Source: Anaerolineales bacterium (GTDB lineage Bacteria; Chloroflexota; Anaerolineae; Promineifilales; Promineifilaceae). From it: 6,090 nucleotides of DNA. A program made the translations under genes and the position numbers. The stretch spans positions 7,668 to 13,757 of the forward strand of contig JAGQGA010000076.1 of the NCBI GenBank assembly GCA_020432595.1, given 5' to 3'. The notes under the pieces were generated by a model. The model was not told the origin of the DNA and ran no database searches. It worked only from the letters and a program-made list of their open reading frames with translations. This document shows positions 1 through 5,147 of this stretch, piece after piece (position 1 is the first letter of the stretch; each line of letters opens with the position of its first letter).

Positions 1-496
1 TGATGGCGGCCAAAATGCCCAGCGTTACCCCCACGCCGATGAGTGCCCCCAAAACGACGGCCAGAGCCGCAAACAGGCAGCCGCGCCGCCTCGACATACC
101 GGGAGCTGGCAAAGGAGGCATCATTTCCAGGCGCGGCGGTGGAGGGACAACGGGGGGATTGGTTAACGGCCGTTCTTCTTCCTCTTTTACTGTTTCCACC
201 ACCGCTTCCTCTTGCTCAACCGCTGTCGGTTCTGGAATGGAAACAACGATGCCATTGGCTTCGCCTTCTGGCTGAGGTTCGTCTAGGCTGCCAACGGTAA
301 TCTGGTTGGCAAACTCCTGCACCATCCGTTCGCTGATGCCGGAAACGGCCGTTAACCCCATAACTTCTCGAAACGGCCCGGCTGTTTCTCGATGTGCCAC
401 AATTCGCGCCGCCAAATGTTCACCAATTCCCGGCAGCCGCGCCAGCACCTCGGCTTGCGCCAAATTAATGTTGATCAGCGTCTGTTCCTCAGCCAT
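1..496 (-). CDS. Helix-hairpin-helix protein with C-terminal membrane segment (3' end beyond window)
   Basis: The reading frame is open from an ATG at 496 to the left edge (165 codons visible, no stop), so the C-terminus is missing. Residues 12-31 form a ComEA-like helix-hairpin-helix with the hairpin LPGIG. A second, weaker hairpin (VSGIS) lies at about 48-66. An acidic linker (about 72-110) follows, then a proline-rich stretch with PPPP (114-133). A basic SRRRG stop-transfer-like motif precedes a hydrophobic helix at about 140-163, so the HhH domain is probably cytoplasmic and tethered to the membrane. Tandem HhH motifs usually bind DNA non-specifically. In ComEA the order is reversed (membrane anchor first, HhH outside), so this is not a classical competence ComEA. 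A weak AGGT-type ribosome site lies about 8 bases upstream. It lies 71 bp downstream of the HD gene on the same strand and may share its transcript. The domain call is solid; the role is unknown. Confidence 0.8.
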   Translation of the reverse strand, partial: MAEEQTLININLAQAEVLARLPGIGEHLAARIVAHRETAGPFREVMGLTAVSGISERMVQEFANQITVGSLDEPQPEGEANGIVVSIPEPTAVEQEEAVVETVKEEEERPLTNPPVVPPPPRLEMMPPLPAPGMSRRRGCLFAALAVVLGALIGVGVTLGILAAI

Positions 497-567
497 AGTG
501 TATACCTATCGTCGCTGGTTCCTCATCATCAATGGTTGATGCTTATTGTAGCTTACATTGGAAACAG

Positions 568-1161
568 CTACTTTGCCAAATAACCATCTGCTACCGCTTG
601 TTCCAGCGTCATTTTGGCGATTTCCCACAGCGTTTCTGACCCCTCCCGCATATATTCTACGCGGGATACCACGGTGTCAAAGGTTAAATTGTGTTTGTGC
701 CACGACGACTCCTCGCGGTTGACGTAGTTGAGTAGGGTGGGGGCTACACGGTCAACAGCAGCGGCAAATTTGGCATCAGCCGTCTCGCGGGCTTCAAACT
801 CTTCCCACAGGCCACGAAGCTCGGTTTGCTGGTCGGCCGGCAGCAGCCCAAAAAGGCGGCTGGCCGCTTTTTGCTCACGGGCGGCCTTGGTGCCGTTGCC
901 GCTGGTGTCAAAAAAGAAGGTGTCGCCCGCATCAATTTCCACAATGTCGTGGACAAGCACCATTTTAAGAACGCGAAACAGGTCTATTGGCTCGTTGGCA
1001 TATTCGTGCAGTACCAGTGCCAGCATAGCGAGGTGCCAACTGTGTTCGGCGCTGTTTTCATAGCGCTCGTTGGTGGTGATGCGGGTTTGGCGCAAAATGG
1101 TTTTGAGTTTGTCAATTTCGAGGATGAACTGGATTTGTTGGGTTAAACGGCCGTTAATCAT
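568..1161 (-). CDS. HD-domain phosphohydrolase, YfbR/HD_3-like (probable 5'-deoxynucleotidase-type)
   Basis: The 197-residue protein has the length usual for this family (E. coli YfbR is about 199). The metal-binding HD signature is complete: His40 in ENSAEHSWH, His71-Asp72 in LVHDIVEIDAGD, and Asp137 in AAAVDRVAP. The residues around HD (VEIDAGDTF) are characteristic of the HD_3 subgroup. Known relatives remove the phosphate from deoxynucleoside 5'-monophosphates in the cytoplasm. The exact substrate here is inferred, and other HD_3 members are uncharacterised. The ATG start agrees with the family, since a short N-terminus leads directly into QFILEIDKLK. The upstream sequence is T-rich on the coding strand with no recognisable Shine-Dalgarno sequence. 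The gene lies downstream of the bS21 terminator. No signal peptide or membrane helix is present. One AACGGCCGTT palindrome sits at its fourth to sixth codons and encodes NGR. Confidence 0.88.
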   Translation of the reverse strand: MINGRLTQQIQFILEIDKLKTILRQTRITTNERYENSAEHSWHLAMLALVLHEYANEPIDLFRVLKMVLVHDIVEIDAGDTFFFDTSGNGTKAAREQKAASRLFGLLPADQQTELRGLWEEFEARETADAKFAAAVDRVAPTLLNYVNREESSWHKHNLTFDTVVSRVEYMREGSETLWEIAKMTLEQAVADGYLAK

Positions 1162-1180
1162 ATCTAAAAAAGTGCGTAGC

Positions 1181-1198
1181 CGAGGAATCCATTCCTCG
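1181..1198. other. Perfect short hairpin in the leader of the HD gene
   Basis: CGAGGAAT and ATTCCTCG form an 8-bp inverted repeat separated by only two bases (realistically a 6-7 bp stem). It starts 20 bp upstream of the HD gene ATG. On the plus strand it is followed at once by CTTTTTGC, which resembles a weak intrinsic terminator, but no plus-strand gene lies upstream. On the minus strand a run of seven T begins about nine bases after the stem, too far for a standard terminator. It could limit antisense transcription or structure the HD mRNA leader. Function unknown. Confidence 0.4.
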
Positions 1199-1230
1199 CT
1201 TTTTGCATCCCAAGATGACTACGTGTTGTT

Positions 1231-1270
1231 CAATAAAAAAGAAACCCCTTGACCAGAGATGATCAAGGGG
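1231..1270 (-). terminator. Rho-independent terminator downstream of the bS21 gene
   Basis: Read on the minus strand, the stem CCCCTTGA (1270-1263) pairs perfectly with TCAAGGGG (1252-1245) across a 10-base loop. It is followed by the T-rich tail TTTCTTTTTTATTG. It lies 24 bp after the bS21 stop codon and ends that transcript. Any expression of the HD gene from the bS21 promoter must come from readthrough. Confidence 0.85.
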
Positions 1271-1294
1271 GGCCGACTAGATAATGGAAGGCGC

Positions 1295-1516
1295 TCATTG
1301 CGGAGCCACTTTCTTCTTATCGCCACGTGCTTTTTTCTTTAAGCGACGGATGGCCTTTTTCTTTTCAATCCGATCGAGTTCGCTTTTGGAAACAAACCAG
1401 CGCTTGCGCCGAACATCAGATAAAACCTTGCTCTTCATCACCGCTTTTTTGAAGCGGCGCAGCAGTTGCTCCGGTGTTTCGCTATCGCGTGCTACAACTT
1501 TAGGCAGAGTACTCAC
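1295..1516 (-). CDS. rpsU: Small ribosomal subunit protein bS21
   Basis: This small basic protein (73 residues from GTG 1516, 70 from CTG 1507) matches bS21 throughout: PKVVARDSETPEQLLRRFKK at the N-terminus, a central RRKRWFVSKSE segment, and a lysine/arginine-rich tail. bS21 binds the 30S subunit near the anti-Shine-Dalgarno region and helps initiation. The default coordinates use GTG, but the Shine-Dalgarno sequence AAGGAGGTGA physically overlaps that codon. The in-frame CTG at 1507-1505 lies 8 bases after GGAGG, and its product would begin Met-Pro-Lys-Val, as is typical of the family. An in-frame TGA upstream rules out a much longer form. The gene has its own candidate promoter and a strong terminator, so it looks monocistronic. 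It contains no AACGGCCGTT palindrome. Confidence 0.95.
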   Translation of the reverse strand: MSTLPKVVARDSETPEQLLRRFKKAVMKSKVLSDVRRKRWFVSKSELDRIEKKKAIRRLKKKARGDKKKVAPQ

Positions 1517-1526
1517 CTCCTTCTTG
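1517..1526 (-). promoter_or_regulatory. Strong Shine-Dalgarno region of rpsU
   Basis: On the minus strand AAGGAGGTGA (1522-1513) is a ten-base uninterrupted match to the 16S rRNA 3' end. It covers the annotated GTG (1516-1514), leaving no spacer, while spacing to the CTG at 1507 is close to optimal. This site therefore decides the start codon in favour of CTG. Confidence 0.7.
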
Positions 1527-1547
1527 GTAAAAATTCAACAATCGTCA

Positions 1548-1577
1548 ATTCTAACGGCTTTTGGTGACTTTTGCCAG
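1548..1577 (-). promoter_or_regulatory. Candidate promoter for rpsU
   Basis: On the minus strand CTGGCA (1577-1572) and TAGAAT (1553-1548) are separated by 18 bp. They match 4/6 and 5/6 of the sigma-70-type consensus. Transcription would start near 1541, giving a leader of about 25 bases that contains the ribosome site. Found by eye only, so moderate to low confidence. Confidence 0.4.
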
Positions 1578-1648
1578 ACGAATTTGCGATGCTTCTGGTT
1601 TAGGTTACGCAAAATTCACGATTAGGTCGTGGGTTGTATCCCTCCCTA

Positions 1649-1657
1649 TGTTATAAT
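1649..1657 (+). promoter_or_regulatory. Candidate extended -10 promoter for the kinase operon
   Basis: TGTTATAAT (TG at 1649-1650, TATAAT at 1652-1657) is a perfect extended -10 element in an AT-rich patch of the divergent intergenic region. There is no good -35 hexamer, as is common for extended -10 promoters. Transcription would start near 1664, leaving a leader of about 165 bases before the kinase ATG at 1830. Confidence 0.5.
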
Positions 1658-1673
1658 TTTGTGGGAAGTATTC

Positions 1674-1710
1674 TGTTTAATATCCGCATTGGCTGGTCCT
1701 TGTTTAATAT
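1674..1710 (+). repeat. Direct repeat TGTTTAATAT in the kinase leader
   Basis: TGTTTAATAT occurs at 1674-1683 and 1701-1710, 27 bp apart start to start, just downstream of the candidate promoter. It could be a paired binding site for a regulator, but AT-rich decamers of this kind can also recur by chance. Nothing else in this leader beyond the promoter and the upstream ORF was recognised. Confidence 0.3.
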
Positions 1711-1731
1711 GGGATGTAATGAGCAAACCCT

Positions 1732-1833
1732 ATGATTTATGTGGTTAGATTGGTAAAAAATGGGCTTGATTCTGCTTGGTTACAGGGCGGCATCTGCATG
1801 ACACCCAATGCGTTATACGAGATGTATCTATGA
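1732..1833 (+). CDS. Possible 33-codon upstream ORF coupled to the kinase gene
   Basis: The ORF starts at ATG 1732 and begins MIYVVRLVKNG. It stops at TGA 1831-1833, overlapping the kinase ATG (1830-1832) in the classic ATGA arrangement that allows translational coupling. The kinase itself has only a weak GAG ribosome site, which would fit dependence on upstream translation. The peptide matches no family I know, has no signal or clear membrane helix, and its own ribosome site is poor. It may be a chance ORF. Confidence 0.25.
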   Translation: MIYVVRLVKNGLDSAWLQGGICMTPNALYEMYL

Positions 1834-3968
1834 GTGGCGAATTCATTCTGGTTATTGATGATAGTAAAGAAATTATTACCCATTTGACGGAGCGCGTGCT
1901 GCCGACATTTGGTTATAAGACGTTGGCAACCAATAACGGCCGTTCTGGTCTGCAAATGATCCGCAAGCACAAACCCGATCTCATCATGTTGGACTACAAC
2001 CTGCCTGAGATGACCGGTATAGACGTGCTGCAAGAGATGGCGCAGGAATCCATTAGCATCCCCGTTATTCTCATGACTGGCTATGGCTCTGAACTGGCTG
2101 CCATCGAAGCCTTCCGCCTGGGCATCAAAGATTACCTCATTAAGCCCTTCACCGTGGATGAAGTAGTTGAAACCATTGAACATGCCTTGTCAGAAAAGCG
2201 ACTGTTGCAAGGGCAGGAGGAAATGGCCGAGCAGTTGCGCCGCCTTAAAATGGAAATGAGCCGCCAAACACAGCAGATGAAAACGCTGTTTCGCATAGGC
2301 AAGGCCATCACATCTTTGCTTAGTGTTGACCAAGTGCTGGAGCGCGTTTTGGAAGCCGCCACTTTTTTGACCAACGCCGAAGAGAGTGCTATTTGGCTGC
2401 CAGACAAAATGGGCAACCGAATGCAGTTTTATGGTGGAGCCAAGGGAAGCAGCAACAAGGCAACCAAAACATTACCTGCTCACCATTCCCAATTGCGCCA
2501 GGTTTTGCAAAGTGGGCAATCTTTGCGCGAATCTTTATTTACCGGCAGCGGCATCGAAGTGGCTGAAGGGTATTTTGCCCGTGCCGTGGTGCATGTGCCG
2601 CTTAAGCTGCGTGGCGACACCATTGGCATTTTGACGGTCAGTAACCAACTTGCCCCCCGTTCATTTAGTAAACGGGATGAATTTTTACTCTCTTTTTTGG
2701 CCGATTACGCGGCCATTGCTCTGGAAAATGCTCAAGTGTATCAGGAGACAGACCAGGCATTGGCGCGGCGGCTGGAAGAATTAAATACGCTGATTGAGAT
2801 TACCCGCACTGTGACCTCATCGTTGGATATGAACGAGGTTGTCAATTTGGCAATCAAACAGGTTCATAAAAGCTGGCAAATTGAGGCCGCTTCGGTTTGG
2901 CTGTTGGATGAGGCTAAACAAACGCTGCGCGTTTTGACCAATGTGGGTACGCCGCCAGAGAAACTGGCGCGACTGCAAATACCCGTGGGTGAGGGTTTTG
3001 TGGGACATGTTGCCGAAACGGCGCGGGTGGTTTACACCAACGATGTCGCTTCACACGCGCTGCATTATCGTAAAGCTGATGTACAAACTGGCTTTTTGAC
3101 TCGCTCTATTTTGTGCGTGCCGCTGGTGTTTCGCGGCAGTGTCATTGGGGTGCTGCAACTGTTGAACAAGCGGGACGGAGATTTTGATGAGGCTGATGCG
3201 GATAAGGCACTGGCGATTGCCTCCGCTGTAGCGATTGCGCTGACAAATGCCGTGCTATATGAAGAAGCCGAGGCAACCAAGCGGTATAAAGATGATTTTG
3301 TGGCAACCATTTCCCACGATATGCGGTCACCGCTGGCAACAATTAGTGGTTTTGTAGCAGAGTTGCCTTTGGCGGGTGAACTGAATGAAGCGCAGCAGGT
3401 GCATGTGCAGCATATTGACCGGGCGGTTAGTCACATGATGGATTTGGTCAACGGTCTGCTGGATTTAGCGAAGGTAAGTGACCCGCAGGAGCGTTCGTTG
3501 CGCCCGCTGGATGTGGCAGAGCTGGTGCAAGGTGTAGTGCAGGAATTTCAGGGGCAGGCATGGGGGCGCAGGATTACGCTGTCGTTGGAGACGTTACCGT
3601 CGCTGCCGTTGGTGGAAGCAGATGCGGTGCAACTGCGGAGTGCAATTGGTAATTTGATTGATAATGCGATTAAATATTCGTATGAGAACCAAGCTGTTGA
3701 GGTTGCGGTTACGTCGGACGGCCGAAATGTGTTGGTGCAGGTGGCTGACCAAGGGGTTGGGATTACCGAGAAAGAGATGCCCCACATTTTTGAAAAATTT
3801 TACCGGGGCAAGCTGGTTAACGGCCGTGGTGGTGCGGGTCTGGGGCTGGCGCTGGTGCGTTCAATTGCCGTGGCTCATGGTGGCAGCGTGTGGGCTGAAA
3901 GCCGGGGCGAGGCGGGCACCGTTTTTACGCTGCGTTTGCCTGCGATGGTTCCAGAAGCGATTGCCTAG
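1830..3968 (+). CDS. Cytoplasmic hybrid REC-GAF-GAF histidine kinase
   Basis: The 712-residue protein has an N-terminal receiver domain (about 4-120) with all key residues: Asp10/Asp11, phospho-acceptor Asp55, Thr83 and Lys105. A coiled coil (about 121-152), GAF domain 1 (about 153-298), a short helix, and GAF domain 2 (about 318-478) follow. Next come a HisKA dimerisation domain with His496 in SHDMRSPL, and a HATPase_c domain (about 595-707) with Asn612 in the N-box, DQGVGI at 640-645, FEKFYRG, and the GLGL box at 670-673. There is no membrane helix, so it senses an internal ligand through the GAF domains or is controlled through its own receiver. With the receiver in front, it may take phosphate from another kinase or feed its own back. 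No output regulator is encoded nearby. The ATG at 1830 is chosen because it leads directly into the receiver's first beta strand (FILVIDD). A TTG at 1776 would add an unconserved extension. The extended -10 promoter lies about 175 bp upstream. Confidence 0.95.
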   Translation: MSGEFILVIDDSKEIITHLTERVLPTFGYKTLATNNGRSGLQMIRKHKPDLIMLDYNLPEMTGIDVLQEMAQESISIPVILMTGYGSELAAIEAFRLGIKDYLIKPFTVDEVVETIEHALSEKRLLQGQEEMAEQLRRLKMEMSRQTQQMKTLFRIGKAITSLLSVDQVLERVLEAATFLTNAEESAIWLPDKMGNRMQFYGGAKGSSNKATKTLPAHHSQLRQVLQSGQSLRESLFTGSGIEVAEGYFARAVVHVPLKLRGDTIGILTVSNQLAPRSFSKRDEFLLSFLADYAAIALENAQVYQETDQALARRLEELNTLIEITRTVTSSLDMNEVVNLAIKQVHKSWQIEAASVWLLDEAKQTLRVLTNVGTPPEKLARLQIPVGEGFVGHVAETARVVYTNDVASHALHYRKADVQTGFLTRSILCVPLVFRGSVIGVLQLLNKRDGDFDEADADKALAIASAVAIALTNAVLYEEAEATKRYKDDFVATISHDMRSPLATISGFVAELPLAGELNEAQQVHVQHIDRAVSHMMDLVNGLLDLAKVSDPQERSLRPLDVAELVQGVVQEFQGQAWGRRITLSLETLPSLPLVEADAVQLRSAIGNLIDNAIKYSYENQAVEVAVTSDGRNVLVQVADQGVGITEKEMPHIFEKFYRGKLVNGRGGAGLGLALVRSIAVAHGGSVWAESRGEAGTVFTLRLPAMVPEAIA

Positions 3969-3990
3969 CCATGTTGCGAACCAACAACTG

Positions 3991-5100
3991 ATGCTTGATG
4001 GGCAAACCGTGGCTCTGTGGGGCTGCGGTTTGTTGTTTTTACTGGCAGGGTGTGGGCAGGGGCGTGGGGTGGCGGTGCCACCAACGACGCTGCCGATTGT
4101 GCCGCCAACGGCCGTTTTTTCCACCCTTCCTACTGCTACTATAACGGCCGTTTCTCCCACCGCCACCCCTACCGCTACCGCTACTGCCATCGCCTCCGCG
4201 ACAAGTACGCCATTCCCTACGGCTACGGTTACTCCCGACCCCTACCAACCTTACACCATTGACGCGCTGGTTGCCCGCAGCTATGGTGGCGGCGAACTGG
4301 AGATCGTCGAGACGCTGGAGGAAACAGAGACATTTACCCGCTATCTCATTCGTTATCCCAGCGACGGGCTGACGATCTATGGTTTTATGAACGTGCCGCA
4401 CGAGGGGGTGAAATTTCCCTTGGTGGTACTGCTGCATGGCTATATTGATCCGGCCGTTTACCAAACGGTGGACTATACTCGCCGCTATGCTGACGCTTTG
4501 GCCGACGCAGGCTTTTTTGTCCTTCACCCTAATTTACGTGGCTTCCCACCTTCGGACAGCGGAGATGACCGCTTTCGCGTGGGGCTGGCGGTGGATGTGC
4601 TGAATTTGCTGGCGATTGTGCAAACGCAAAGCCAGGACCCAGCGGGTACGCTGCGCCGGGTGGATGCCGACAACATTTACATGTGGGGTCACAGTATGGG
4701 GGGTGGAGTGGCGCTGCGGGTGGCGGTGGTGAACCCAGCCGATTATTTGCGCGGGGTGGTGCTGTATGGGGCGATGAGCGGCGACGAGCGGTGGAATTAT
4801 GAGCGGATTCAGGTGTGGAGCGAGGGGCAGAATGGGGCGTTTGAGCTGGCGGCGGGGGAGGAGGCATTAACGGCCGTTTCTCCCATCAACCACCTTGATC
4901 GCCTGCAAGCCCCGATCAGCATTCATCACAGTGATGCCGATGACGTGGTGCCTTATGGGTGGTCGGTGGATTTGTGCGAGCGGCTGGCGGCACTGGCACA
5001 TCCAGTAGATTGCTACACCTACCATGCCCAGCCCCACACCTTTAATGGGGAGCAGGATCGGCTGTTTATGGAGCGGGTGGGGCGATTTTTTGGAGATTAG
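3991..5100 (+). CDS. Lipoprotein alpha/beta hydrolase (S9/dienelactone-hydrolase-like) with Pro/Thr stalk
   Basis: From ATG 3991 the protein has 369 residues. A signal peptide ends in the lipobox LLAGC, with Cys21 as the lipidated residue. Residues about 25-86 are a low-complexity Pro/Thr/Ala stalk (TATPTATATA), so the enzyme is displayed outside the membrane. The hydrolase domain (about 95-369) has an oxyanion-type HGY at 149-151, nucleophile Ser235 in GHSMGGG, acid Asp317 in HSDADDVVP, and base His349 in QPHTF. This is a complete triad of the prolyl-oligopeptidase/dienelactone-hydrolase group; substrate (peptide or ester) cannot be told. The gene follows the kinase by 22 bp without its own promoter or a visible ribosome site, so it is probably co-transcribed. 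The signal peptide n-region (MLDGQ) has no Lys or Arg, which is odd. An in-frame TTG at 3961, overlapping the kinase end, is an alternative start. The last codons lie in the inverted repeat at 5090-5147. Confidence 0.9.
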   Translation: MLDGQTVALWGCGLLFLLAGCGQGRGVAVPPTTLPIVPPTAVFSTLPTATITAVSPTATPTATATAIASATSTPFPTATVTPDPYQPYTIDALVARSYGGGELEIVETLEETETFTRYLIRYPSDGLTIYGFMNVPHEGVKFPLVVLLHGYIDPAVYQTVDYTRRYADALADAGFFVLHPNLRGFPPSDSGDDRFRVGLAVDVLNLLAIVQTQSQDPAGTLRRVDADNIYMWGHSMGGGVALRVAVVNPADYLRGVVLYGAMSGDERWNYERIQVWSEGQNGAFELAAGEEALTAVSPINHLDRLQAPISIHHSDADDVVPYGWSVDLCERLAALAHPVDCYTYHAQPHTFNGEQDRLFMERVGRFFGD

Positions 5101-5147
5101 AGATTGGAGATGAGAAGCCTCGTCAATCTCCAATCTCTAATCTCCAA
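5090..5147. repeat. Perfect 22-bp inverted repeat spanning both convergent stop codons
   Basis: TTGGAGATTAGAGATTGGAGAT (5090-5111) is perfectly complementary to 5126-5147 across a 14-base spacer. Each arm is three heptamers of the form TTRGAGA (TTGGAGA, TTAGAGA, TTGGAGA). The TAG of the hydrolase gene (5098-5100) and the TAG of the peptidase gene (5139-5137) are exact mirror partners in the stem. An RNA from either strand would fold into a very stable hairpin. Neither side has a T-tract in the right place, so it is not a textbook intrinsic terminator. It may still act as a bidirectional one or protect mRNA 3' ends. Confidence 0.85.

Noticed and set aside
527..541. Small inverted repeat CATCAA-TGG-TTGATG between the HD and HhH genes
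   Set aside because: Only six base pairs with a three-base loop and no T-tract on the minus strand, so it cannot be supported as a terminator or operator.
826..1146. Plus-strand ORF of 106 codons opposite the HD gene
   Set aside because: It is antisense to a well-supported gene with intact catalytic residues, matches no family, and has no ribosome site.
1776..1829. TTG start adding 18 residues to the kinase
   Set aside because: There is no ribosome site, the extra residues precede a standard receiver-domain start, and the ATG at 1830 begins right at the domain.
3658..3990. Upstream in-frame extension of the lipoprotein hydrolase
   Set aside because: The ORF is open through the kinase ATPase domain in another frame, but the signal peptide and lipobox fix the true start near 3991 (or at most 3961).
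4155..4245. Possible tandem repeat or CRISPR-like periodicity in the ACCGCTACCGCTACTGCC region
   Set aside because: It is codon-level repetition of Pro/Thr/Ala in the stalk, with no conserved repeat-spacer spacing.
4039..4527. Minus-strand ORF of 162 codons, rich in Gly/Arg
   Set aside because: It mirrors the Pro/Thr stalk and early hydrolase domain of the lipoprotein gene. Its composition is explained by the reverse complement of low-complexity codons.
4529..4867. Proline-rich minus-strand ORF of 112 codons
   Set aside because: It is a shadow of the hydrolase catalytic domain. The proline richness comes from reading GC-rich glycine and valine codons backwards.
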